DNA of 11,460 nt from BRH-c25 sp035417425 (GCA_035417425.1 DAOLPD010000095.1:1-11460), one strand, 5' to 3'; counted from the stretch's first letter, positions 1-6,280 are shown. Numbers and translations are program-made. Notes: generated by a model not told the origin, from the letters alone.

Positions 1-41
1 TACTGGTAAACAAATTGGATGTCAAGTGGTAAAGAAATTCA

Positions 42-557
42 TTGACATTCAGAGATGTAACAAAGTTAGCAAGTTCAGAGAAGGGCCGTGAAAAACTGCA
101 AGAGCATATATGTGCATATGTAAAAAAAGGGGGAATTTTAGTAGGAACTCATGATATTATTTATAGGAGAGTCAGAAATATAAAATTAGAGTCTGTATAT
201 GGCTGCACAATTACAAACTTTACCTCAGTGGATGGTTTACTGACTTATAAAATCGATCAGGATTTTTATTCACATCCGTTAGTGAGAAGCCTTTCACATA
301 GCTTTGAAATAGATGATGGAGAACTTTGCTGGGGTGATTGGAAAGATGGAGCTCAGCAAATAGCTTCCTGTACTAATAATGGTAAAGAATACCCGGTAAT
401 AGTGGCTAGGAAATATGAAAAGGGAATACTAATTTGGATGAATACCGGCGACCAAAAAACTTCACAATGTAATGCTATTAAAAAACTTGACGCAAATTTC
501 ATTAAGCTATTATCAAACTCTATTTTACATGCTCCAGAAATAAAAAGTTATATATAA
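42..557 (+). CDS. C-terminal part of an unrecognised protein, possibly glutamine-amidotransferase-like (ThuA-like) fold
   Basis: The 171-residue reading begins at a TTG with no visible ribosome site. The same frame is open before it too (codons from base 3) and is interrupted only by a TAA at 30-32. This therefore looks like the 3' part of a longer gene, either carrying a nonsense codon or starting at the TTG. Residues about 20-40 (KKGGILVGTHD) have the pattern of a beta strand followed by a nucleophile-elbow-like turn seen in ThuA or class I amidotransferase-like domains. Later segments (GKEYPVIVARKYEKGILIW) resemble the strand pairs of such domains. No signal peptide or membrane segment is visible. 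The stop at 555-557 is followed 45 bp later by a strong terminator, so this gene ends its transcription unit. The fold assignment is tentative; I do not recognise a specific family. Confidence 0.55.
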   Translation: MTFRDVTKLASSEKGREKLQEHICAYVKKGGILVGTHDIIYRRVRNIKLESVYGCTITNFTSVDGLLTYKIDQDFYSHPLVRSLSHSFEIDDGELCWGDWKDGAQQIASCTNNGKEYPVIVARKYEKGILIWMNTGDQKTSQCNAIKKLDANFIKLLSNSILHAPEIKSYI

Positions 558-601
558 CTCTGAGTGCTAATGAACTCTTTTTAAATATTACATATTATGA
601 T

Positions 602-650
602 GCCGGATACAGATGAACGAATTTATGTCCTCTGTATCCGGCTTTAATTT
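602..650 (+). terminator. Rho-independent terminator after the first gene
   Basis: A perfect 12-bp inverted repeat, GCCGGATACAGA at 602-613 and TCTGTATCCGGC at 631-642, encloses a 17-nt loop. It is followed directly by a T-rich tract (TTTAATTTTGTTTG). It lies 45 bp after the stop of the 42-557 gene. The IS66 target site lies within this T-rich tail. Confidence 0.85.
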
Positions 651-656
651 TGTTTG
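649..656. repeat. Left copy of IS66 target-site duplication (TTTGTTTG)
   Basis: The 8 bp immediately outside the left terminal repeat are identical to 3187-3194. The motif is itself a TTTG doublet, but its exact placement at both ends of the element supports a genuine duplication. Confidence 0.9.
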
Positions 657-671
657 GTAAGCGTCAAATAA
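657..671. repeat. IS66 left terminal inverted repeat
   Basis: GTAAGCGTCAAATAA matches the complement of 3172-3186 over all 15 bases. The match breaks at base 16, with scattered identity over the next ten bases. Confidence 0.93.
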
Positions 672-721
672 CATGGTGGATAGAAAAAAAGCAAAAACCG
701 ATATATACTCAAGTTTTTGCC

Positions 722-2257
722 CTATTTGCATCTGTCCTGAACTTCCGGACACCATGGGAGATAGTCTTCTAGGAATTCAGGATGTTGTCCGAACTGTACG
801 CCCGGTAATTCGCTGAAAATGTAGTAGAGATATTTGTATGGATTCAAGCCATTGGCTTTGGCACTTTCAATCATGCTGTAAACCGCTGCACTTGCACCAG
901 CTCCCTTGGGGCTTCCACTGAAAAGCCAGTTCTTGCGCCCAATGGTAAATGGACGAATGCTGTTCTCAGAGAGGTTGTTGGATATGGAACAGTTACCATC
1001 CTCAAGATAATTCTGCAGCTCTTCCTTTTGGTTAAGAGCGTAATTTATCGCTTCACTCAATTTCGATTTTGGAAGAACACTGCCCTTGATGGAATTGATC
1101 CATGACCAAAAGGCCTCCAAAACAGGCTTTTCCTGCTTCAGACGCTCTGACTTGCGTTCTTCACTTGATATGTTTTCAAGAGTTCTTTCTATCTCAAAAA
1201 GCTTATTGCAGAATGTTATCCCCTGACTTGGTAGGGTAGCTTCCGGACTCCTGATATCCCTAGGAAGGGCATCTACAAAGTATCTGCGTAGATGCGTCCA
1301 ACAGAGACATCTTGTGATTTCCGGTACCTTCTTGTATCCGGAATATGCATCCGTGTGGAGGTATCCTTTGAATCCCTTTAGGAATTCCTGAGGATACTTG
1401 CCACTTCGTCCAGGTTGATACTCGAAGATCCTTATGGGGTACTTGCAGTGCTTTCCGGTACTGTATACCCACATGTAGGAGTCAGAGGTGTTCTTACGCC
1501 CATCTTCGTTCATAACCTGGACTGTGGTCTCATCCGCGTGCAGGTACTTTTCTTGCAGGAGCTTCTTATGCATCAGTTCCAGCACCGGCATCAGCCAGTC
1601 ACGGGATGCAGCCATAATCCAGTTAGCCATGGTGGCACGGCTCAGGTTTACTCCTAGTGTCTGCCACTCCTTTTCCTGACGGTAAAGGGGAATAGCATTG
1701 ATGAATTTTTGATGCATGACCCATGCAACTGTTGATGGAGAAGCCATGGAATGCTGGATTACCGGATAAGGCATTGGAGATTTCTCCATGTAAGGCTTCC
1801 CATCCTTGCGGCAAGTACGACATTCGAAGGTTTCTCGGTAGTAATCTATAACCCGAACTTTGGCAGGAATGTATTCGACTTCTGTACGTACGAATTCTTC
1901 TCCGACTGATACAAGAGCAGTCCCGCAAGCTTCACAAAAGCGCTCATCTTCAAAAAGTGTGCATAGACGCTTGTCATGTGGGATGTCCTTCAGGAGCTCC
2001 ATACGCTGACCATTAAATTTCTTACGACGGTAATTCTGAACCTCTTTCAGATCAGGCTCCGGTGCCTTTGGATCGGCCTGGATTTCTGCTTCATCAAAAA
2101 GAGATATCTGTCCCAAAGCAAGGGCAGATGTCTTCTCGGAACTTCTGCCGAACAACTTGCGAGTCAGATATTCAACGGTATCATGGAGGCGTTTGTTCTC
2201 CTGCTCCAATTCGGATATGCGATTTTCGAGTACTGTTACTTTCTCTGCTGTGCTCAT
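722..2257 (-). CDS. tnpC: IS66 family transposase TnpC
   Basis: This 511-residue DDE transposase catalyses cutting and joining of the IS66 ends. Residues 5-40 form a leucine-zipper-like coiled coil (LENRISELEQENKRL), as in IS66 TnpC. Two CxxC pairs (C108/C111 and C146/C149) form the zinc-binding region. The catalytic triad is visible as D242 in LHADETTVQV, D303 in HTDAYSGY and E431 in NLSENSIRPF, followed by the family signature GRKNWLFSGSPKGA. The C-terminal tail (SELPGVQFGQHPEFLEDYLPW) is also typical. Length is full. The ATG is preceded by AAGGAA with a 9-nt spacer and by its own extended -10 promoter. It lies last in the IS66 gene order, 97 bp after tnpB. No damage is visible. Confidence 0.97.
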   Translation of the reverse strand: MSTAEKVTVLENRISELEQENKRLHDTVEYLTRKLFGRSSEKTSALALGQISLFDEAEIQADPKAPEPDLKEVQNYRRKKFNGQRMELLKDIPHDKRLCTLFEDERFCEACGTALVSVGEEFVRTEVEYIPAKVRVIDYYRETFECRTCRKDGKPYMEKSPMPYPVIQHSMASPSTVAWVMHQKFINAIPLYRQEKEWQTLGVNLSRATMANWIMAASRDWLMPVLELMHKKLLQEKYLHADETTVQVMNEDGRKNTSDSYMWVYSTGKHCKYPIRIFEYQPGRSGKYPQEFLKGFKGYLHTDAYSGYKKVPEITRCLCWTHLRRYFVDALPRDIRSPEATLPSQGITFCNKLFEIERTLENISSEERKSERLKQEKPVLEAFWSWINSIKGSVLPKSKLSEAINYALNQKEELQNYLEDGNCSISNNLSENSIRPFTIGRKNWLFSGSPKGAGASAAVYSMIESAKANGLNPYKYLYYIFSELPGVQFGQHPEFLEDYLPWCPEVQDRCK

Positions 2258-2258
2258 A

Positions 2259-2292
2259 AAATACAGTTCCTTTGCGTTTATTAACTGTATTT
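2259..2292 (-). promoter_or_regulatory. Hairpin leader spanning the tnpC ribosome site
   Basis: The inverted repeat AAATACAG / CTGTATTT (arms 2259-2266 and 2285-2292) would place the tnpC ribosome site (AAGGAA) in the loop. One arm fills the space between that site and the ATG. A transcript starting at the internal promoter (about 2286) begins inside the outer arm, whereas read-through RNA carries the complete hairpin. A role in limiting translation is inference. Confidence 0.45.
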
Positions 2293-2301
2293 ATTATACC
2301 A
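2293..2301 (-). promoter_or_regulatory. Extended -10 promoter for tnpC
   Basis: On the minus strand the sequence reads TGGTATAAT, a consensus extended -10 (TGN plus TATAAT). It lies 35 bp upstream of the tnpC ATG in the tnpB-tnpC gap. No convincing -35 box is seen, which is usual for extended -10 promoters. The start would fall near 2286. Confidence 0.6.
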
Positions 2302-2354
2302 CAAAAACGTCAGAAAAGCTAGTAAATATGCGCATTTGTGACACTTTTTTCTTA

Positions 2355-2711
2355 CTAGATACAGATACCTACATTGAACTTTTTCACGGCCTTGGGTTGA
2401 TCAATTGAAAGGCCTTCCAGGAGCCATCGGAATTCCTGATATGTAATGGAACGGACAGCTTCGGCATTCGTTGGCCATTGAAAACTTCCGCTTTCTAAAC
2501 GTTTGTATAGGAGAACGAAACCATCACCCTCCCAATAAAGTGCTTTCATCCGATCACGTCGTCGGCCGCAGAAGAGGAATAGACTATTCTGGAAAGGATT
2601 CAATTGAAAGTTCTGTTGAACAATGGCAGCAAGTCCATCAATGGATTTTCGCATGTCAGTATGTCCGCAAGCGATATAGATTTTTTCTGCTTTCGAGATA
2701 TCACCTAACAT
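2355..2711 (-). CDS. tnpB: IS66 accessory protein TnpB (IS66 Orf2)
   Basis: A 118-residue protein with the unmistakable IS66 Orf2 signature: CGHTDMRKSIDGLAAIV (about residues 15-31), then LFLFCGRRRDRMKALYW and GDGFVLLYKRLESGSFQWP. TnpB is required for transposition of classic three-gene IS66 elements, although its biochemical role is not settled. The ATG at 2709-2711 overlaps the end of tnpA by 11 bp, so translation is probably coupled. Length is normal for the family (about 115-120). It appears intact. Confidence 0.96.
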   Translation of the reverse strand: MLGDISKAEKIYIACGHTDMRKSIDGLAAIVQQNFQLNPFQNSLFLFCGRRRDRMKALYWEGDGFVLLYKRLESGSFQWPTNAEAVRSITYQEFRWLLEGLSIDQPKAVKKFNVGICI

Positions 2712-3069
2712 TTTGCAGTGCCCTCAGGGTGTTTTCAATCAATATTGAGGATGCATTGTTGCGAAGCTCCACTGTTATATTGCCAAAACGCAGAAGGATA
2801 TCCGGCGATGATTCCTGACCCTTATGACTGATACCAGCCGTGCTGATAGGTATGTTTATTGGTACAATCGGACTATCTCCGGCACCGATAGATGGAAGGG
2901 CCTCACAGGCAGCTGTGCGGACACGTTTTAACCAATAGTAATAGCTTTTCGGATTGATATTATGATCTGCACACCATGAAGATACGGTCTGCCCGCTGCT
3001 GCGACATTCACGAATAATTTCAGTCCACTTATTTAATCGATACATATGAGTAACTTCCCTGGTATCCAA
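2701..3069 (-). CDS. tnpA: IS66 accessory protein TnpA (IS66 Orf1, helix-turn-helix)
   Basis: A 122-residue protein if started at the TTG at 3067-3069, which follows a perfect AAAGGAGG ribosome site (3077-3084) with a 7-nt spacer. An ATG at 3043-3045 (MYRLNKW) with a weaker AGGGAAG site is the alternative, giving 114 residues. The open frame extends up to 3096, but a start there has no ribosome site. The N-terminal half has the helix-turn-helix pattern of IS66 Orf1 (TEIIRECRSSGQTVSSWCAD, then the recognition helix NPKSYYYWLKRVR). The middle is linker-like, and the C-terminus has the beta-type RFGNITVELRNNASSILIENTLRAL segment that is typical of the family. It overlaps tnpB by 11 bp. A role in DNA binding is inferred from the fold. 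Confidence 0.93.
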   Translation of the reverse strand: MDTREVTHMYRLNKWTEIIRECRSSGQTVSSWCADHNINPKSYYYWLKRVRTAACEALPSIGAGDSPIVPINIPISTAGISHKGQESSPDILLRFGNITVELRNNASSILIENTLRALQNVR

Positions 3070-3133
3070 CTCTAAACCTCCTTTGGAGTTTTTCAAGTTG
3101 TATCGAAAAACTCTACAAACTCTAATTTAGAGT
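3068..3133. repeat. Repeated AACTCTA motif and palindrome at the IS66 promoter end
   Basis: AACTCTA occurs at 3068-3074, 3109-3115 and 3118-3124. The last copy is part of a perfect 15-bp palindrome, ACTCTAA-T-TTAGAGT, at 3119-3133. The first copy lies between the tnpA ribosome site and its start codon. These could be transposase or repressor binding sites within the end of the element; function is unproven. Confidence 0.4.
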
Positions 3134-3171
3134 ATTGTCTCATAAACTAGAGGAAGACTCCATACACTGAC

Positions 3172-3186
3172 TTATTTGACGCTTAC
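3172..3186. repeat. IS66 right terminal inverted repeat
   Basis: This is the perfect complement of the left end at 657-671. It lies upstream of tnpA with respect to transcription. Confidence 0.93.
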
Positions 3187-3194
3187 TTTGTTTG
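3187..3194. repeat. Right copy of IS66 target-site duplication (TTTGTTTG)
   Basis: Identical to 649-656. Joining 1-656 to 3195 onward restores the presumed pre-insertion sequence. Confidence 0.9.
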
Positions 3195-3336
3195 AAGATA
3201 CTTGTTTTATATTTAACGAATCACCAATTAACTAATAAAAATGTAAATTTATAGAAACTTGGAGGAAAATGTAATCGCAAATAGAAATTTTTGTAAATCA
3301 GATTAGCATCAATATTAATCGTTAGGTGGGGGTACC

Positions 3337-3579
3337 ATGCCGACAAAGACACAGATAAACTTCAGAAAGCAGATGAAAGCATACAAGAAAGAGGCTTCAG
3401 ATGATAAAGAGAAGATATTCAGTTATATAGAAAATGATATGATATCTGATTACTATTCGATAGAACCTAAAAGGAAATATATAAAACCTGTACCTGTGGC
3501 AGCAATTATACTGCTGATAATTATTATAGGAGTAGGATATATAATTTCGCAGGTACCAATATCCCAAATACTTCTATAG
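3337..3579 (+). CDS. Small single-pass membrane protein, probably the N-terminal part of a frameshifted gene
   Basis: An 80-residue ORF with an ATG preceded by AGGTGGGGG. It has a basic, lysine-rich cytoplasmic-type N-terminus (MPTKTQINFRKQMKAYKKEA), an acidic stretch, KRKYIK just before the membrane, and a single hydrophobic helix at about residues 52-71. Only nine residues follow the helix. I do not recognise the family. After the helix another frame (3552 onward: GTNIPNTSIGIAKTIRGIA) continues with plausible protein sequence. The next ORF at 3647 lacks a ribosome site. Both facts suggest the real protein continued past 3579 and was broken by one or more indels. Alternatively it is a genuine short membrane protein. 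Confidence 0.6.
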   Translation: MPTKTQINFRKQMKAYKKEASDDKEKIFSYIENDMISDYYSIEPKRKYIKPVPVAAIILLIIIIGVGYIISQVPISQILL

Positions 3580-3646
3580 GTATTGCGAAAACAATAAGAG
3601 GCATAGCATTAAGGCTGCTCCAATCCGAACAGCATCGAATAAAAAA

Positions 3647-4093
3647 TTGCAGGAGCTGTACAGATATCTCAATGATATAAACAATTTAAAGCTCAAGCAG
3701 AATGATATAACATCACAATATAATAAATCAGTATCCGATTTCAATAATAGGATTATAACCTCAAAGGGCCTTGTTCTAAGTATAGAAGAGTTGATAAGGC
3801 AAATAAGTATTATCAGCAGCGAGTCAGAAAGTATAAAAGAAGCTGAGGGAATGGAGCACTATCATAGCATGTTTAAAGAAAGCATTAATTTGCAAAGCTC
3901 ATTATTTGAAGCAATATTGCTGAAGCAAAAAACAGGTAAAGCCAAATATAATGATGATATCAACAGATTAAAAAGTAAAATTGATATACTTAATGCCGAG
4001 ATGATGGATGTAATGATAACAAAGTTTGATGAGATGGGAATTGAATACCACCTAAATTCAGAAGGTGGGATTACATATACTATAAGGTATTGA
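3647..4093 (+). CDS. Helical coiled-coil protein of unknown function, probable C-terminal part of the gene starting at 3337
   Basis: A 148-residue reading whose first start-type codon, a TTG at 3647, has no ribosome site. The frame is open from 3545, and the codons before the TTG (APIRTASNKK) look coding. The protein is rich in K, N, I, S and E with long heptad-like helices (LYRYLNDINNLKLKQNDI; INRLKSKIDILNAEMMDVMI) and ends in a short beta-type tail (EYHLNSEGGITYTIRY). There is no signal peptide, membrane helix or catalytic motif. If joined to the 3337 ORF, the product would be a roughly 250-residue protein with a short cytoplasmic head, one membrane helix and an external coiled coil. I do not recognise the family. 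Confidence 0.5.
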   Translation: MQELYRYLNDINNLKLKQNDITSQYNKSVSDFNNRIITSKGLVLSIEELIRQISIISSESESIKEAEGMEHYHSMFKESINLQSSLFEAILLKQKTGKAKYNDDINRLKSKIDILNAEMMDVMITKFDEMGIEYHLNSEGGITYTIRY

Positions 4094-4150
4094 AAGATCC
4101 GATGGAGTCGGGGAATCTTAGTGTAAAATTGTTCTAGGACAAAAAATAGC

Positions 4151-4215
4151 AAGAGACCACTCTTTTTGGTAAAATATTAGTCGCTAAACACAATAAATAC
4201 CAAGGAGGGTCTCTT
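4151..4215 (+). promoter_or_regulatory. Long hairpin masking the ribosome site of the ISLre2 transposase
   Basis: AAGAGACC at 4151-4158 pairs perfectly with GGTCTCTT at 4208-4215, immediately before the GTG start at 4216. The stem extends inward through CTC/GAG and TTGGTA (4166-4171) with TACCAA (4198-4203), leaving small bulges. The ribosome site AAGGAGGG (4202-4209) lies in the right arm and would be paired in any transcript entering from upstream. Such structures protect some transposons from read-through expression; that role here is inference. Confidence 0.6.
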
Positions 4216-4719
4216 GTGAATAATATTATACAGCAAATTTGTGAGAATTACATTAGTGAGGTTTTGGATTTCTTTGATGCAGGAACAATAAGGACGCTTG
4301 ATGAGATGGAAACTGAGCTTAAGGAAAAGACCGATATTTATCTCAGAAATATAATGAAAATTTATCTCGAAGGGCTAGATGAAGCAATAGCAGAAGATAA
4401 GACGGGTAGGAAGAAAAAAGGTTATGTAATTGAGCAGAAGGCAGTTAAAAGGGAAATATATACTCAGTTTGGCAGTTTAGAATTTAATAGAAGGTATTAC
4501 AATAACAAGTTGAATGGTACATATTCTTACCTGGTGGATAAAGTAGTAGGCATAGAAAGTTATGACAGAGTTAGCGGCTCTGTTTCGGCAGCCTTGGTTG
4601 AGAGTGCCTCAGAGGAAGCAGAAGGGACTGTCCCTTCTGCTTACTTCTGCTTATATAGTTTGTTGAAGTCTGAATACTTAACTGGAAGCCATACTATATC
4701 AATGCTTGCAAGGCATTAG
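4216..4719 (+). pseudogene. Truncated ISLre2-family (UPF0236) transposase
   Basis: The first 134 or so residues match the N-terminus of ISLre2-type transposases: a helical leader (FDAGTIRTLDEMETELKEK), then KIYLEGLDEAIAEDKTGRKK, then FGSLEFNRRYYNN and LVDKVVGIESYDRVSGSVS, ending at AALVESASE. Family members are about 450-500 residues long; this reading stops at 167. The last 33 residues do not resemble the family. The changeover coincides with a 27-bp perfect palindrome at 4616-4642. The catalytic part is missing, so it cannot be active on its own. It starts at GTG with an AAGGAGGG ribosome site. I found no matching inverted repeat downstream, so the right end of the element is lost. Confidence 0.85.
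4616..4642. repeat. Perfect 12-bp-arm palindrome at the ISLre2 breakpoint
   Basis: AAGCAGAAGGGA, a 3-nt loop (CTG), and TCCCTTCTGCTT form a perfect hairpin. It sits exactly where transposase homology ends. It could be an inserted palindromic unit or a deletion scar. It is followed by an ordinary mixed sequence, not a T run, so it is not a standard terminator. Confidence 0.7.
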
Positions 4720-4738
4720 ACAACTAAAAATTGTATTA

Positions 4739-4765
4739 TTGAAATAATATTCACTATGATATAAT
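4739..4765 (+). promoter_or_regulatory. Promoter of the LysR gene (extended -10)
   Basis: TTGAAA at 4739-4744 is followed 15 bp later by TATAAT at 4760-4765. The -10 box is preceded by TGA, giving an extended -10. The start would be near 4772, beyond the ATG-type codon at 4766. This supports the downstream ATG at 4829 as the real start. A second TATAAT at 4799-4804 lacks a good -35. Confidence 0.6.
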
Positions 4766-4828
4766 ATGATTAGTACTTCAAATAAAAGGCTAAAATACTA
4801 TAATTATGAACTTCGGGAGAGAATACAA

Positions 4829-5728
4829 ATGAACATTCTGCAGCTGGAGTATGTAATTGCATTAGCAAAACATAAAAATTTTTCAAATGCAGCAGATTCG
4901 GTTTTTGTAAGCCAATCTTCATTTTCGCAACAAATTATAAAGCTTGAAAAAGAAATAGGCATTAAACTGTTTCGAAGAACAACACGTGACGTTAATTTAA
5001 CCGAAGTTGGAAAAGAGTTTGTAAAACACGCATATGAAATTCTGGCAAGAATGGAATCCCTTAAGCAATCTATGTCTGCTTATTCTGGCATGCTGAAAGG
5101 TACATTGAATATAGGAACGATTAATGTTATTAAAAATATCGATTTCAACACCATGATAACAACCTATTATAATCTGCATCCGGATATAAGGATTAACATA
5201 ATTCAAGCTGGAACATATAATCTTTTACAAATGCTTCAAAATTGTGCTATTGATATTGCTTTTATAACGAAGCCAATACAGAGCAATTGGCCAGATATCA
5301 GTATTACTCCCCTTGGAAGTGACACATATGCTTTGGTTGTGCCGTCTACGCATCCTCTCGCCCATAAGCGCGAAATCCGATTGTCTGAATTTATAAACGA
5401 ACGATTTATCAGCCCACAGGAAGATGAAGCAATGTATTCTATTTGCCAAAATGCCTGCATGGAAGCCGGGTTTAAACCAAATATCATTTGTACTGTGAAT
5501 AATTCATCAATTCGTTTAAAAATGATAGAAGCCGGGCTTGGAGTAGGATTTTTTCCTCAGGAAGATAAGATGGAGTATTTGAATGAAAAGGTAACATGGC
5601 TAAATCCCAATCCTCCGATTGTCAAGCAAATAATGAGTGCTGTTTTCAAAGGAAATATGGAATCACCGTTAACCGTTGATTTTAATAATTTTGTATCCTA
5701 TTGGATATCTAAGCATAGTAATTTATGA
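4829..5728 (+). CDS. LysR-family transcriptional regulator
   Basis: A full-length (299-residue) LysR-type DNA-binding regulator. The start is the ATG at 4829, preceded by GGGAGAG with a 7-nt spacer; the frame is open further up to 4766, but that start would precede the predicted transcript. Residues 1-60 carry the winged helix-turn-helix with classic LysR features: LQLEYVIALAKHKNFSNAAD, SQSSFSQQIIKLEKEIG, KLFRRTTRDVNLTEVG. A linker helix follows to about residue 85. The rest is the periplasmic-binding-protein-like effector domain (GTLNIGTINVI; IDIAFITKP; GLGVGFFPQE). The effector is unknown. The next operon lies on the same strand 725 bp downstream with decayed DNA between. LysR regulators often act on divergent neighbours, so a link to the transketolase operon is possible but unproven. 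Confidence 0.95.
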   Translation: MNILQLEYVIALAKHKNFSNAADSVFVSQSSFSQQIIKLEKEIGIKLFRRTTRDVNLTEVGKEFVKHAYEILARMESLKQSMSAYSGMLKGTLNIGTINVIKNIDFNTMITTYYNLHPDIRINIIQAGTYNLLQMLQNCAIDIAFITKPIQSNWPDISITPLGSDTYALVVPSTHPLAHKREIRLSEFINERFISPQEDEAMYSICQNACMEAGFKPNIICTVNNSSIRLKMIEAGLGVGFFPQEDKMEYLNEKVTWLNPNPPIVKQIMSAVFKGNMESPLTVDFNNFVSYWISKHSNL

Positions 5729-5882
5729 AATAATAATCGGCTTATCAGTTTTAGACTCCTATACGGTTTTTAACTTGGAGAGACTGCAAGGAGTATTGTA
5801 TAAATATAAAAACTGTAGGAGTTGTGGCAAATATTATAAGTATATATTAATTATTGAAAGACAAAAGGAATGAGTAGAATAG

Positions 5883-6049
5883 TTGACTACAAAGCTGGAA
5901 TTGGAAAAAGAAAAACTATTGACGACTTGATATGAAAAATGATCTGATTCAGAGACTTTTAAAGGATGCTATTAAAAAAAAATATTTGAGACTGAAATGG
6001 CTGAACACCTGGGAAGTGGGAAGAACATTATAGGAAATACTCCGATGTA
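5883..6049 (+). pseudogene. Frameshifted N-terminal relic of an IS256-family transposase
   Basis: After a ribosome site (AAAAGGAATGAG) a TTG at 5883 begins LTTKLELEKEKLLTT and then meets a stop. In shifted frames the sequence continues as NDLIQRLLKDAIKK and, across a run of nine A residues, as IFETEMAEHLG followed by SGKNIIGN. The order and wording of these pieces match the N-terminus of IS256-family (Mutator-like) transposases, where a helical leader is followed by the EMAEHLG-type motif. At least two frameshifts are needed, and homology ends near 6049, about 50 residues into a protein that is normally near 400. It cannot be functional. No terminal inverted repeat was found. Confidence 0.72.
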
Positions 6050-6050
6050 A

Positions 6051-6081
6051 GGCACGGGCGTCTAATTGCTCGGCCTTTTAT
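6051..6081 (+). terminator. Possible weak Rho-independent terminator
   Basis: GGCACGGGC (6051-6059) can pair with GCTCGGCC (6068-6075) using one bulged A and one G-U pair, around an 8-nt loop. TTTTAT follows. It lies just past the IS256 relic. The stem is imperfect, so confidence is low. Confidence 0.35.
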
Positions 6082-6280
6082 CATTTATAAGTGTTAAATA
6101 TGCTGGATTAACTAATCCTCGAACACTATTATCATATGGTTCAGTATCTAATCCTAACACCAATATCTTTGATTCTATTTCTTAAGTATTTTCCGGCCTG
6201 TTAAATACAGCATTTTTTCTTATGTTGAATCTGACGAAAATCCAGTCTTTAGTTTTGGTACCTTTACTATAGCACTTCAA
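6062..6280 (-). pseudogene. Possible relic of an unrecognised minus-strand gene
   Basis: One minus-strand frame runs 73 codons from a TTG at 6280 to a TAG at 6062-6064, with a single in-frame TAA at 6182-6184. The part after the stop (ILVLGLDTEPYDNSVRGLVN, then PAYLTLINDKRPSN) has plausible protein composition in otherwise AT-rich DNA. I do not recognise it. There is no ribosome site and no continuation upstream. It could be chance. Confidence 0.25.

Larger units (their letters stand above)
657..3186 (-). mobile_element. Complete IS66-family insertion sequence, 2530 bp
   Basis: The ends are perfect 15-bp terminal inverted repeats, GTAAGCGTCAAATAA at 657-671 and its complement at 3172-3186. 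They begin with the GTAA typical of IS66 ends. The 8 bases on each side are identical (TTTGTTTG at 649-656 and 3187-3194), matching the 8-bp target duplication known for this family. Inside are the three canonical genes tnpA, tnpB and tnpC on the minus strand, all open and of normal length. Intact ends, duplication and genes suggest a recent and potentially active insertion. It landed in the T tract of a terminator and disrupted no evident coding sequence. Confidence 0.96.

Noticed and set aside
1415..1679. Plus-strand ORFs of 63-80 codons inside tnpC
   Set aside because: Opposite-strand shadows of a well-supported transposase gene, without ribosome sites or recognisable sequence.
3241..3274. 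Two ATG-TAA start-stop pairs, the second after a good GGAGGAAA site
   Set aside because: Very short motifs in AT-rich DNA are expected by chance. There is no evidence for a functional minimal uORF, although the second could be a gene relic.
4094..4119. Interrupted hairpin after the 3647-4093 ORF (AAGAT...ATCTT with inner CCGA/TCGG)
   Set aside because: Short stem with a bulge and no T run, so it is not convincing as a terminator.
5676..5873. 65-codon plus-strand ORF with a CRSCGKYY motif after lysR
   Set aside because: It starts inside lysR in another frame, has no ribosome site, and runs through AT-rich decayed DNA. The CxxC pair is probably chance.
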